Positions 1 through 8,228 of a stretch of 64,000 bases of DNA are shown in pieces. Source of the DNA: Myxococcales bacterium (GTDB lineage Bacteria; Myxococcota_A; Polyangia; Palsa-1104; JAEUJZ01); assembly GCA_016794505.1 (NCBI GenBank), contig JAEUJZ010000180.1:1-64000 (forward strand), given 5' to 3'. Numbering within the stretch: the first letter of the stretch is position 1; every line of letters begins with the position of its first letter. Both the position numbers and the translations under genes were made by a program. The notes beneath the pieces are model-generated. The model was not told the DNA's origin. It was given only the letters and a program-made list of their open reading frames with translations, and made no database searches.

Positions 1-468
1 AGCGGTGAGCGTTCGGCGCTCATAGTCGAGCAGCCAATAGAAGGGGATGCCGGACTCGGCGTAGTAGCGTCGCTTTTCGACGGCGTCATAGCGGCGCTTC
101 TCGGGCGAGATGATTTCACAGACCCAGTCCGGGCGCAGGTCTGGGACGCCCTGTGGCGGCGAGGGCATCCGCTCAAGCCGCCAGCCGGTTAGGTCGGGAC
201 GAAAGCGGCGCTTGAACTGGGGAAAGTCGACCTCGGTATCGATCACGAACCACCAGCCACCCTGTCGGTGCTTGGTGTCGGGGCCGTCGTAGGCGTCCAA
301 GGCCGCGTAGATTCGTCCCTGAGCCATGCCGTGTTGGGCGACGGGCATTGCTTTTTCGATGATCTGCCCGTCAACGAACTCGTGCCAACGATCTGCGGCG
401 GGGATGGCCAAGAAGTCGGCCATGGTGGCGGGCGGTCGCTGGCGTGGAGTCTGAGCGGAAAGCGCCAT
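1..468 (-). CDS. Uma2/DUF820-type endonuclease-like protein, C-terminus cut off
   Basis: About 156 residues are visible before the gene runs off the left edge. Reading leftward from an ATG at 468, the protein has the order typical of Uma2 (DUF820) proteins of the PD-(D/E)XK nuclease fold: an N-terminal helix with MADFLAIP and RWHEFVDGQIIE, a RPDL motif near residue 90, then RPDWVCEIISPEKRRYD with Asp, Glu and the later Lys of the core, and YYAESGIPFYWLLD. These proteins are very abundant in cyanobacteria, Chloroflexi and Myxococcota, and their role is mostly unknown; several have been suggested to be mobile-element-like nucleases. No partner gene is adjacent. The start is the first ATG in the frame and no strong ribosome site is evident. 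Family call is fairly secure; nuclease activity is inferred. Confidence 0.8.
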   Translation of the reverse strand, partial: MALSAQTPRQRPPATMADFLAIPAADRWHEFVDGQIIEKAMPVAQHGMAQGRIYAALDAYDGPDTKHRQGGWWFVIDTEVDFPQFKRRFRPDLTGWRLERMPSPPQGVPDLRPDWVCEIISPEKRRYDAVEKRRYYAESGIPFYWLLDYERRTLTA

Positions 469-677
469 AGCCGCGGACTAGCGCGGTTATCCGCCCAATT
501 CCAGAGGGAAGCCAGAGGGGGTCCGTCGGCGACTCGCCGCAGCACGTAGCGTGCGCCGGACTTGGTTTTGTATTCGCGGACTTTTCGCGGCAGCCAAGCT
601 GGCGCTATTCAGCGGACGGGATCGGGTCTGACTTATCGGCGCTTCTGCGACGGCGGGCACAGGTCTAACGCAGACCG
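469..677. other. Intergenic, no gene seen
   Basis: This gap lies between two leftward genes. I see no convincing ORF, hairpin terminator or repeat. It should hold the promoter of the Uma2-like gene and the 3' end of the upstream transcript. Confidence 0.4.
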
Positions 678-2612
678 CTAGCGTCCGAAATACACGTCGA
701 GCTGGCCGGTGAACGAGCTGGTGTAATCGAGAGTGCCCGTGGTCAAGCTGACCACGTCGGGTTTGCCGTCGCGATCGAGGTCGCCAGCGACCAGAAGTGG
801 CGCGCCAGCCCCACGCGCCTGCACCGCGTACGTAGGCTGCGTCAGATAGGGAGCGACCGTGCGCGACGGCAGGACGGCGAGCTGTGCCGAGCCATCTTTG
901 CTGGTCTGCAGCACGAGGTCGTCACGACGATCGGCGAACAGATCCATCGCAACCGCAGTGCCGATGGCCTGTGACAGTTCAAGAGCCATGGGCGCGCTGC
1001 CGTTTGCGGTGTTCGTAAACAGCTCGACCCGACGCTGGGACGTGCGGCGATCGTTGGCCAGAGGCAGCGTCACCAACAGATCGCGCTTGCCGTCTCCGCT
1101 GAAGTCTCCGGCGAGCAACTGCAAGGGGGTGCCTCCGAGGGGCAGCATGGACACGGTGGCGGGGGTTGCCGCGCTGAGGTTGTTCAAGATGTGTAGCTCG
1201 GCGCGTGAGGCGGCGCTGTTGTACGCGGCAACAGCCAAGCCTCCTGGCTCGGTTCCCGTCGGACCTTCCCAGGGCTGCATGGCCAGCGGAGACAGAGTGT
1301 TGCCGATGTTGATGGCCATGGGGATGTCGGTTGCGAGGTTGCTGAGCTGCCAAGTGGCTCCGGCACCGCGCCACCACAAGATCGCGCCCGATGTGCTGCC
1401 GACCAGCGAGCGCGCATTGCTGAGCGCGGCCACCAAGTCGCGATGGCCGTCGCGATCGACATCCAGGACCAAGGTCTGATGCGGTGAGCGCGTGCCCAGC
1501 AGCATGGGCTGCGCGACGATGAGGGGGCCATAGCTGCGCGGACCGCTGGGGTCCAAGATGGCGACGCTGCCGCCGTTTGGATTTTCAGGGATGTAGTTCA
1601 CGTTGAACAAGATGGGCGTCGTGTTCGCCAACGACACAATAAGCTGCGGCTGTCCGGTCCCTTTGAGCTGTGCCGCGGAAAGGGATCGCGGTAGGCCTGG
1701 CAAGTTCTGCAAAATGTCTCCGCGCACAAAGCCGCGCTTGCCATCGCCGTAGTACGTCACCAGGAAGCCGGGCTTGTCAGGCACCAAGCCCACCGCAGAA
1801 TAAAAATAGAGTCCCACGAACGCGATATCGGGGTTGCCATCGCGATCCAAGTCTTCGATGACCGCGGATGTGACATACGGGATGCGGTCTGCCTGCGCCG
1901 GGGGACCGGATGGCTCGATGGTCTTGGGGATGACATCGAGCGGTAGCCCACCGATGGACAGGCGCCGCACAATCGATGAGGTATCGGGATTCTGCACTTC
2001 GAGCAGCCATGCATCTTTGCTGAGCAGCGCGAACGCCGACAGCTCGACGCGATGGTTGGATGTGACCGGGCTTGTGGCAACGGGCGATCCGTCGATATAG
2101 ACCTTGGCTCCCGGTGAGAAACCAGATCCATGCAGGCTGAATGCGCCGATGCCGGTCTGCGCGTCGCGCTCGAACTGCAGGCTGCACAGGATCGAGTTGC
2201 GCGCTGCGCACAGCCGCAGATCCAGCGCTTCGGGTTGGTTCTGCAGCGCGAGCGCGTAGTCGCCACTGCCCCCCGATAGATCGATCTGCGCGCGGTTCTG
2301 CGCAAGCAGGCAGACGCTGTTACACGCCGCGACATCCAGGGCCGCTTGACCTGCGCTGCGATTGACCAAGCGCACGCCCACGCGCAGATCGGAAACACCT
2401 GCAGGTGGCGGGGCATAGCTGCCAGCCGACATCGCAGCCTGACCATCGACCGCAGCCAGGACACGAAGCTCGGTGGCGCCAGCTGGGATGTTCGATACGA
2501 CCAGCGCGAGAGCCGTATCGCTGGACCCGCAGCTGCACTCAGCGAGCACGCACAGCGAGATCGCGGCAGAAAGCAGGCGCTGCAACCTGCGGATGGATCG
2601 TGGAGCCGACAT
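678..2612 (-). CDS. Secreted lipoprotein with FG-GAP/VCBS repeats
   Basis: A 644-residue surface or periplasmic lipoprotein. The start at 2612 is preferred over an in-frame ATG 54 bases upstream because AGGGGGAA precedes it at good spacing and the product then begins with a proper signal peptide (MSAPRSIRRLQRLL) ending in a Cys-containing lipobox (LAECSCGSS). An IPT/TIG-like stretch (FSLHGSGFSPGAKVYIDG) lies near residues 153-218. At least five calcium-binding FG-GAP motifs follow, of the form DLDRDGNPD, DVDRDGHRD, DFSGDGKRD and DLDRDGKPD, near residues 255, 386, 505, 559 and 614, as in seven-bladed integrin-like propellers. The N-terminal stretch VVSNIPAGATELRV resembles the start of the lipoprotein at 7671-8138. 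It follows the TPR gene upstream by 54 bases. Ligand unknown. Confidence 0.82.
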   Translation of the reverse strand: MSAPRSIRRLQRLLSAAISLCVLAECSCGSSDTALALVVSNIPAGATELRVLAAVDGQAAMSAGSYAPPPAGVSDLRVGVRLVNRSAGQAALDVAACNSVCLLAQNRAQIDLSGGSGDYALALQNQPEALDLRLCAARNSILCSLQFERDAQTGIGAFSLHGSGFSPGAKVYIDGSPVATSPVTSNHRVELSAFALLSKDAWLLEVQNPDTSSIVRRLSIGGLPLDVIPKTIEPSGPPAQADRIPYVTSAVIEDLDRDGNPDIAFVGLYFYSAVGLVPDKPGFLVTYYGDGKRGFVRGDILQNLPGLPRSLSAAQLKGTGQPQLIVSLANTTPILFNVNYIPENPNGGSVAILDPSGPRSYGPLIVAQPMLLGTRSPHQTLVLDVDRDGHRDLVAALSNARSLVGSTSGAILWWRGAGATWQLSNLATDIPMAINIGNTLSPLAMQPWEGPTGTEPGGLAVAAYNSAASRAELHILNNLSAATPATVSMLPLGGTPLQLLAGDFSGDGKRDLLVTLPLANDRRTSQRRVELFTNTANGSAPMALELSQAIGTAVAMDLFADRRDDLVLQTSKDGSAQLAVLPSRTVAPYLTQPTYAVQARGAGAPLLVAGDLDRDGKPDVVSLTTGTLDYTSSFTGQLDVYFGR

Positions 2613-2666
2613 ACGCTTCCCCCTGGTCGAAACAGAATCCGTGCAAGGCGGACGATGCGAGGCCAA

Positions 2667-3401
2667 TCAGAATGAAAAGTTGATGTATCCGGTGTCCGTC
2701 GGTGGCGGATCGGGCGGACGTGTCACCACATAGCCAACGACTGCGCCCACGACTACGGAAACGGTGACTGCGCTTCCCAACACTCCCCAGAACCACGGGC
2801 GCTTGTAGATCGGCGTGCGGCGACCCTGTGCATCGGCTTGTGCGCGCTCGGTCAGCAGCTCATCACGCGCTTGGTTGAGCTGCTGCAAGAGGTCGCTTCT
2901 CGTGCGATCGAGCTGCTTGCGATAGTCCTGCTCGGCGCGCTGAACGTGCGCGGCAATCGCTTCGAGCTCGCGGATGTAATTGCGTGCTTCAGGCACGTTG
3001 GGATGCTGCGGGGCTAGCTCGGTAAAGCGCAGATAGCTGGCGCGGGCTTCATCGATCTGTCCAGCGCGCCGCTGCGACTGGCCAAGGTTAAAGACATGAA
3101 CCGGCTTGGGATCGACGGCGATGACTTGCTGCAGCAGGGCCGCTGCATCTGCATACTTGCCGGCAGCGAACAGCTCGCGGGCTGCATGGACGCGCTCGGC
3201 CGTCTGTTCACCGCTGGGCATATAGCCTTGTGGCGGTGGCTCAGCAGTGCGTGCAGCGGTCAGCGCTGGCGGGGCTGTGGCGGCAGGGATCGTGCGGCGC
3301 GCTTGCCCCCACGAAGGAAGACTCAAGAAAAGCGCCAGCAGCGCGGGCCACTTGGCGATCGACCTGCGCCCGAACCGTCGAGCGAGCCTGTGCTGAACCA
3401 T
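2667..3401 (-). CDS. Exported TPR protein with C-terminal membrane anchor
   Basis: About 244 residues. The start at 3401 gives a clean signal peptide (MVQHRLARRFGRRS, hydrophobic core, SWGQA); an ATG nine codons upstream (3428) is also possible, and neither has a strong ribosome site. Tetratricopeptide helices (AARELFAAGKYADAAALLQQ, VFNLGQSQRRAGQIDEARAS) cover about residues 70-140, then a charged coiled-coil-like stretch (EQDYRKQLDRTRSDLLQQLN), then TPIYKRPWFW leading into one transmembrane helix and a short polar tail. The gene at 8229-8900 has the same layout and the same P-I-Y-x-x-x-W-F-W membrane boundary, so they are paralogues. It is followed by a lipoprotein gene, as its paralogue is. 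Likely an envelope scaffold; exact function unknown. Confidence 0.75.
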   Translation of the reverse strand: MVQHRLARRFGRRSIAKWPALLALFLSLPSWGQARRTIPAATAPPALTAARTAEPPPQGYMPSGEQTAERVHAARELFAAGKYADAAALLQQVIAVDPKPVHVFNLGQSQRRAGQIDEARASYLRFTELAPQHPNVPEARNYIRELEAIAAHVQRAEQDYRKQLDRTRSDLLQQLNQARDELLTERAQADAQGRRTPIYKRPWFWGVLGSAVTVSVVVGAVVGYVVTRPPDPPPTDTGYINFSF

Positions 3402-3543
3402 CGGGGACTGCAGATGCGCACAGAACATAGAGAAAAAAGTATATCAGCGCGGCGCAGGCACGATCCGTCTGGCTGTACCGAGAAGGAACCGCAGGGCAAA
3501 CTCGCCGAGATCACCTTTTGATCGGAGACGAATCGCTGCGCGC

Positions 3544-6492
3544 TCAGCCTAGATCGGAAAGCGGCAGGGCCTGCAGATCGAGCAGCGCGCTGAGCAGATG
3601 CTGCACGAAGTCGATGCGGACATCGCTGGCCGTGTGGCTCATTCGCAGGCCGCCGAGTGCCTGAGCGATCGCTGGCACCAGCGGCCGATCGCGCTCTTGG
3701 TAAAGCAGCCCATCGAGGAAAAAAAGCGCCCGCGTACAAGCTTGGGCATAGCGTCTCGCGCGAGCGTGATCGGCGCGGGCCAGCGCCATCCGCACGCCGG
3801 CAGCGAAGCCTTCCAGATAGACCGCGGTCAGGCAGCCGGGGGCATCGGGTTGCTCGGCGTTGATGAAACCACCGGACTTTTCTTGCTGGAAACGCAGAGC
3901 CCAATCGAGGATCGCAAAGGTCCAGTCCGCCCACTGCGCCTGCTCAGCGATCGCGTACCAGGCAGAGGCGGCTTGCGTCAGCCATGCGACATGACCCCAG
4001 CCGCGCAGAACGAAAAAGCGATGGGCATAAAAGCGCAGCGCTCGACCGATCGCGGTCTGTCGATCGGCATCCAGCGAAGCCGCCGGCAACGGCCCATCTT
4101 GCCGTTGCTGCGTCGAGCGAGCGAGGGCCAAGAGTGCCTGCGCTGGCAGGTAGTCCTGCTGGGCTTCCACGTCGGCGTCGAGGGCGGTCTGCGGATGCGT
4201 GGCCACGCGGCCCTGACCATCGATGCGGCGCCACAGCATGTCGTGCAGCGCCGCGCGCAGCGCCGCGTGATCGTCCGTTGCTTGCTCGCACAGCACGAGC
4301 AGAAGCAGCGAAGCGGCGGCGATCGATGGCTGCTCGGCGTCGATCCAGAAGTCGCCCTGCGCATCGGGCTTGGCCCGCGCAGTCAGCCATGCCAGATCGC
4401 GCTGCAGCGCTGCATCCAGGTCGGCGTGTGGGGACTGCGCACGCAGCCGCGCCAGAGTCCATGTGCCATGAATCTGTCGTGGCAGTGCGAGCTGATCGAT
4501 CGCCTGCGCGAGCAGCGGGCGATAGACGCCGATGCGTCCGCCCTGCTGTCGCTGCCAGCGCAAAAGGTAGCGGGTAAGCAGCGGCACCAAGCGCGCGATT
4601 GTCTGCGGCAGGTCGCGCGTGGGCGTGGAGGTTTCGACGGGAGATGCCGCGGGCAGACCCATAGGCAGGTGCTGTACTCCGCACGCCGATCCCAGCCAGC
4701 TTTCGCAGTCGTAACCGACCCAGGCATAGGGCGGACGCGTGATGCCGGCCTTGTCGATCAGCTCCGCAACGTACTGGGTTCGATTCAGGCTGTGCTGCAG
4801 CGCGGCGAAGGGCAGAAGCAGGGCCTGACGACGGGCCTGCCCAGGGCCGCGATCTTGAAACACCAGTAAGGCCTGCTGACCCAAGCGCAGGCGCACAGCG
4901 ATCTGTTCGGGCGTCTGGATACCAAGCTGCATCGGTCCGAAAAGAAGCGCCACCAGCACTGCCCAGTCCTCTGGATGGGTCTGCGCAGGGGCGCGCTGGG
5001 CCTCGCTGAAGCGGCGATCCTGCAGCGCTTGCTGGGTGAGCTTTTGCAGATCTTCGTCGAGATTTTGCACATGCCCACCCACGCAGCCGACGACCTGACC
5101 TTGGTGGAACACGGTGACAAACAGCGAGTCGAGATCGGGCAGAAAGTCAGGCGGCAGGGCAGGCTGCGTGGCAGGTTGTGTACAGCGCAGCGCCTGCAGC
5201 AGATCAAACGCTCGCGCAGCGATGCGTCCCGCCCGCGCTGCATCAAGGTGCCATGGCACACCGGCACCACGGAACTGCGCAAGCGGCATTCCGGTCGGCT
5301 GCCACGGCGCACCGGGCTCGACGTATTTTTCGACGGTGTGGCGGTACAGGTCGTACGGCTCTAGCGCGGCCAGGCGGGCATTTTTGCGGGCGTGCTCAAG
5401 CTGAGCCCACTCGCGGCTCATGCCCGGCATGCGCGGCAGGGCGCCGCCCCAGTGACTCGGGCGCACTTGGCTTTTTACCAACAGGCCATAGCGATCGTTG
5501 TCGATCTGTCCTGGCTGACAGAGTTCGAGCGCGCCAAACAACGTCACGGCGACGGTGCTGCCAGCCCAGCGCGCTGCGACGTCGGGCTGTTCTTTCAAGC
5601 GCAGCGCGGTGCGAACCGCGACACGGATGAGCGCAAGCGGCAGCGGCTCGCGGGCTTCACCAGGCAGATGCCAGAAGCCATCGCGAGCATGGCGCAGAAG
5701 GATCTGGCTGCGCGGTCGGACGCTGACCCAGACTCCGCCTGCACCGTCGTAGTCGCGATCGAGACGCTGCGGTGGCCGCGGGATCGGCTGATCGGACACA
5801 ACGCGATCGATGACATGCCGCGCCAAGATCGCGGGATGCATACCGTCGGGAAATGCGCGATCATGCCAGCGAATATCGGCAAAAATCTTCGAAGCGTTTT
5901 CAGGCGCTGCGCTGTGCGGGCCGTCGATCTTGGGGGACAGATCGAGGACCGCATCGAACACGGACTCCATGCGCAGGCCGCGCTCCAAAAGTCGCGCGAA
6001 GCCGCCGCCCCAGCCGAAGCGCACCAGCACCACGCCACCTTCGACCCAGGCACCAGCTCTTTTTAGGATTTCGATGCCGGTGGCCAGCTCGCTTCCGCTG
6101 CTGATGGAGTCATCGAGCATCACGACGGGCTCGCTGGGATCGAAGTCTCCCTCGATGACCTGTCCCGAGGCGCGCTTGGCTTCTTTGCGAATCACCAGGC
6201 CGCGTAGCTCGCCGCCTGACTGAGCGATGCAGGCAGAAAGCAGCGGAATCGCGGTCGTGCCGTACGTCGCCACTTGGCGGGCCGAAAAGCGCTGAAGCAG
6301 CGTCCACAGGCAGCGTCCGGCCAGTTCGGATCCCCGGCCCGTCAAGCTGACGCGCAGCGAGTCGAGCATCCAACGGGCCGTTCTCCCGTCGGGAAAGCAC
6401 AGAGGATGCTCGGGGGTCGAGCGGCGAATCCCACGCTGACAAAGGAGCTGCGCTAGCTCATCGCGCTCGCTGTCGAAGGCCGAAGAAGGCAT
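3544..6492 (-). CDS. Phosphoribosyltransferase / tandem AMMECR1-like / alpha-toroid fusion protein
   Basis: A 982-residue protein with no signal peptide. Residues 1-200 look like an orotate-phosphoribosyltransferase-type domain: VIRKEAKRASGQVIEG near 100-115 matches the RKEaK..G..IEG loop and VVMLDDSISSGSE near 123-135 matches the PRPP-binding DD..(T/S)(T/S)G loop. Residues 440-605 resemble an AMMECR1 domain (VTVFHQGQVVGCVGG, QALQDRRF, LLFGPMQLG, ELIDKAGI). Residues 250-395 look like a second, degenerate copy (VWVSVRPRSQILLRH, VTLFGALELCQPGQI, YDLYRHTVEKYVE). Residues 640-975 are helical with repeated Trp/Gly patterns (WGHVAWLTQAASAWYAIAE, QEKSGGFINAEQP), suggesting an alpha/alpha-toroid. It starts five bases after the glycine-zipper gene, so the two are probably translated together. 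Domain calls are by eye; combined function unknown. Confidence 0.72.
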   Translation of the reverse strand: MPSSAFDSERDELAQLLCQRGIRRSTPEHPLCFPDGRTARWMLDSLRVSLTGRGSELAGRCLWTLLQRFSARQVATYGTTAIPLLSACIAQSGGELRGLVIRKEAKRASGQVIEGDFDPSEPVVMLDDSISSGSELATGIEILKRAGAWVEGGVVLVRFGWGGGFARLLERGLRMESVFDAVLDLSPKIDGPHSAAPENASKIFADIRWHDRAFPDGMHPAILARHVIDRVVSDQPIPRPPQRLDRDYDGAGGVWVSVRPRSQILLRHARDGFWHLPGEAREPLPLALIRVAVRTALRLKEQPDVAARWAGSTVAVTLFGALELCQPGQIDNDRYGLLVKSQVRPSHWGGALPRMPGMSREWAQLEHARKNARLAALEPYDLYRHTVEKYVEPGAPWQPTGMPLAQFRGAGVPWHLDAARAGRIAARAFDLLQALRCTQPATQPALPPDFLPDLDSLFVTVFHQGQVVGCVGGHVQNLDEDLQKLTQQALQDRRFSEAQRAPAQTHPEDWAVLVALLFGPMQLGIQTPEQIAVRLRLGQQALLVFQDRGPGQARRQALLLPFAALQHSLNRTQYVAELIDKAGITRPPYAWVGYDCESWLGSACGVQHLPMGLPAASPVETSTPTRDLPQTIARLVPLLTRYLLRWQRQQGGRIGVYRPLLAQAIDQLALPRQIHGTWTLARLRAQSPHADLDAALQRDLAWLTARAKPDAQGDFWIDAEQPSIAAASLLLLVLCEQATDDHAALRAALHDMLWRRIDGQGRVATHPQTALDADVEAQQDYLPAQALLALARSTQQRQDGPLPAASLDADRQTAIGRALRFYAHRFFVLRGWGHVAWLTQAASAWYAIAEQAQWADWTFAILDWALRFQQEKSGGFINAEQPDAPGCLTAVYLEGFAAGVRMALARADHARARRYAQACTRALFFLDGLLYQERDRPLVPAIAQALGGLRMSHTASDVRIDFVQHLLSALLDLQALPLSDLG

Positions 6493-6497
6493 CGGAG

Positions 6498-6986
6498 CTA
6501 GGGCAGACCCCCCATCAGCTCGCCGGCCATCGATGGATCGAATTCACCCAAGCTGGGCATGCCCCCCATGAGCTCGCCCGCGTCGCCGAGCTTGGGCAAG
6601 TCACCAAGGCTCGGCAGATCACCCATGAGCTCGCCGGCCATGCCGGGATCGAAGTCTCCGAGGCTGGGCAGCCCACCCATGAGCTCGCCCATTTCACCCA
6701 GCGGTGGCAGACCCTGCGATGGCGCCATCAGCTCGCCAATCATCGAAGGGTCGACGGCGCCGGTATCGCGCAAGAAGTTGCCAATGCCTGATGTGATGCC
6801 GCCGATGCCCGAGGCAATTCCGCCCGCGATGTCACCGATCCCTGAGGCGATGCCCCCGACCATGCCACCTAAGCCCGAGGCAATCCCGCCTGCTACACCG
6901 CCGATGCCGCCACCAGCACCCGAGAGACTGGGCTGGTTTGGCAGCAAGAGCTCACCGGCCTGACTGAGATCCAAGGGCAGAGTCAT
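6498..6986 (-). CDS. Glycine-zipper and GELM-repeat protein of unknown function
   Basis: A 162-residue low-complexity protein. The start at 6986 is chosen because GGGGGA lies just upstream of its ATG; the frame stays open to 7169 but the extension overlaps the promoter and start of the opposite gene. After MTLPLDLSQAGELLLPNQPS comes a glycine-zipper segment (residues about 25-70) built from repeated GGIASGIG units with G-x-x-x-G spacing, which could insert in or coat a membrane. The second half repeats GELMGGLPSLGDFDPGMA-like units: five GELM cores, with SLG(D/E) and DP(S/G)M between them. No catalytic motif, Cys or signal peptide is visible. It ends five bases before the phosphoribosyltransferase/AMMECR1 fusion gene, suggesting a functional link. 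I do not recognise the family. Confidence 0.65.
   Translation of the reverse strand: MTLPLDLSQAGELLLPNQPSLSGAGGGIGGVAGGIASGLGGMVGGIASGIGDIAGGIASGIGGITSGIGNFLRDTGAVDPSMIGELMAPSQGLPPLGEMGELMGGLPSLGDFDPGMAGELMGDLPSLGDLPKLGDAGELMGGMPSLGEFDPSMAGELMGGLP
6505..6925 (-). repeat. Coding tandem repeats (GELM units and glycine-zipper units)
   Basis: Within the small gene at 6498-6986, DNA such as CCCATGAGCTCGCC and its variants recurs five times between about 6515 and 6740, and a unit encoding GGIASGIG recurs between about 6790 and 6900. The copies have diverged at third positions but keep the frame, so the protein repeat appears to be under selection. Confidence 0.7.
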
Positions 6987-7092
6987 GATGCGTTCCCCCG
7001 CGTGGACGATCTTACTCTGAGGTCTCGGCGGCGGGGAGCTGAAGTTGCTTTTGTCTGGGCCGCGGCGGATCCTGACGGCGAGGGAGTGTGGG

Positions 7093-7623
7093 ATGACGAC
7101 AGGGGCAGATCCCGAGGCAGGGAACCATGAGACCGCAGCCGAGCCGCAAAAACCGGAGGCTGCGAGCACACGTGGCGTCGCGGCGCCAAGCTGGGCCGCT
7201 GTGCAAGAGCAGCTAGAGCGCAGGTTTCAGCTGGCCAAAAAGACCGACACGCTGGTGGCACTGGCCTGGCAGGTTCCCGGACCGCAGGGGAACGTGGTGC
7301 AGTGGGTGCGCGTCTCGCCCGTGCGTGTGTCCGTGCGCGCTTCCGAGCAGCTGTGGTTGGCCGTCTTGGCCGACATCTGTCCCGAGGCTGGGATGAGCCC
7401 CGCGAGCGCTCTTGCGTATCTGAATCAGCTTTCGATCGGCGGCATCATGCTGTGGCGCGGCGCGTACTTGCTGCGGCAAATGGTGCCGCTTGCTTTCTTC
7501 GATCTGCGCGGGTTGGAGTCGCTGGTGCGCTGCGTAGCGCACGAAGCGGTGCGCGTGCGGCTGGGGCTTTCCGGCCATGCAAAGACGCTGGACTCGGACC
7601 TTTCACGGATGTTTGAAGAGTAG
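7093..7623 (+). CDS. Conserved hypothetical protein, possibly a CesT/YbjN-fold protein
   Basis: A 176-residue soluble protein. The ATG at 7093 follows GGGAG and is preferred to an in-frame ATG at 7045. Residues 1-45 are a polar, probably disordered tail (MTTGADPEAGNHETAAEP). The rest alternates strands and helices: AAVQEQLERRFQLAKKTDTLVALAWQVPG, VVQWVRVSPVRVSV, QLWLAVLADICPEAGMSPASAL, LSIGGIMLWRGAYLLRQMVPL and a final helix LVRCVAHEAVRVRLGL. This order is reminiscent of the YbjN or type III secretion chaperone fold, but I cannot confirm it. It is divergent from the glycine-zipper gene, with about 106 bases between the two starts, so the two may share a control region. Confidence 0.6.
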   Translation: MTTGADPEAGNHETAAEPQKPEAASTRGVAAPSWAAVQEQLERRFQLAKKTDTLVALAWQVPGPQGNVVQWVRVSPVRVSVRASEQLWLAVLADICPEAGMSPASALAYLNQLSIGGIMLWRGAYLLRQMVPLAFFDLRGLESLVRCVAHEAVRVRLGLSGHAKTLDSDLSRMFEE

Positions 7624-7670
7624 CGAGATCGCTCGTTTCTCGTCGCTGTGAGCCTTGCGCTAGGCGAAAT

Positions 7671-8138
7671 CTACAACGTGCAGGGATTGGGCTGGGCGCG
7701 CACGACAATCGGCAGGTTGTACAGCATGGCGCCCTGGACCTCGATGCGGCCGCAGCCCTCGTGAGTCACGGTGGGCATCGGCGGCGGGTTGGTCATCATG
7801 CCGGCCTCGCCGCTTTCGATGGTGAAGCGAACCACCACCGGGCCGCTGGTGCCGGCTGGCAGATCCAAGGCCAGCTGCGTGCTGTTGGGCGCTGGCTGCA
7901 TCGGCGGCATCAGCATCGCCGATGAGACGATGAAGCGGTTGCCTGAGTCTCGTTCCAGGATCACCGTGCTGGTCCTGCCGTTGGCGGTGATGATTGCGTT
8001 TAGGCGCACTGCGTTCGGCGGGATCGCGCTGACTTGAACCAAGATGCTGCTAAGCCCGCTGCCGCAGCCCGCGCTGAGCAAGGCCGATACAGCGAGAGTG
8101 AAGAAGGCAGATCGCAGCAGAGATCGAATCGACATCAT
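7671..8138 (-). CDS. Small secreted lipoprotein
   Basis: A 155-residue lipoprotein: signal peptide MMSIRSLLRSAFFTLAVSALLSAGCGSG with lipobox LSAGC, then a beta-rich domain (ILVQVSAIPPNAVRLNAIIT, TSTVILERDSG, TQLALDLPAGTSGPVVVRFTIE). Two further Cys residues (HEGCGRIEV and PNPCTL) may form a disulfide. Two adjacent ATG codons start it, with GAGG a few bases upstream. The domain beginning (V-x-x-IPxxAxxL) resembles that of the FG-GAP lipoprotein at 678-2612, and both genes lie directly after a TPR-anchor gene. It is the last gene of the leftward caspase/kinase operon. Function unknown. Confidence 0.68.
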   Translation of the reverse strand: MMSIRSLLRSAFFTLAVSALLSAGCGSGLSSILVQVSAIPPNAVRLNAIITANGRTSTVILERDSGNRFIVSSAMLMPPMQPAPNSTQLALDLPAGTSGPVVVRFTIESGEAGMMTNPPPMPTVTHEGCGRIEVQGAMLYNLPIVVRAQPNPCTL

Positions 8139-8228
8139 GGGGTACCTCGTTCACAACACCGAAATGGGACAGGCCAAAGCGCCTGCGAAGCAACGTGCGT
8201 TCGCAACACAGCAGGCCGGGGCCACTCA

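Noticed and set aside
3598..4869. 423-codon open frame antisense to the fusion enzyme
   Set aside because: Low-complexity translation; the opposite strand carries the conserved toroid-like region.
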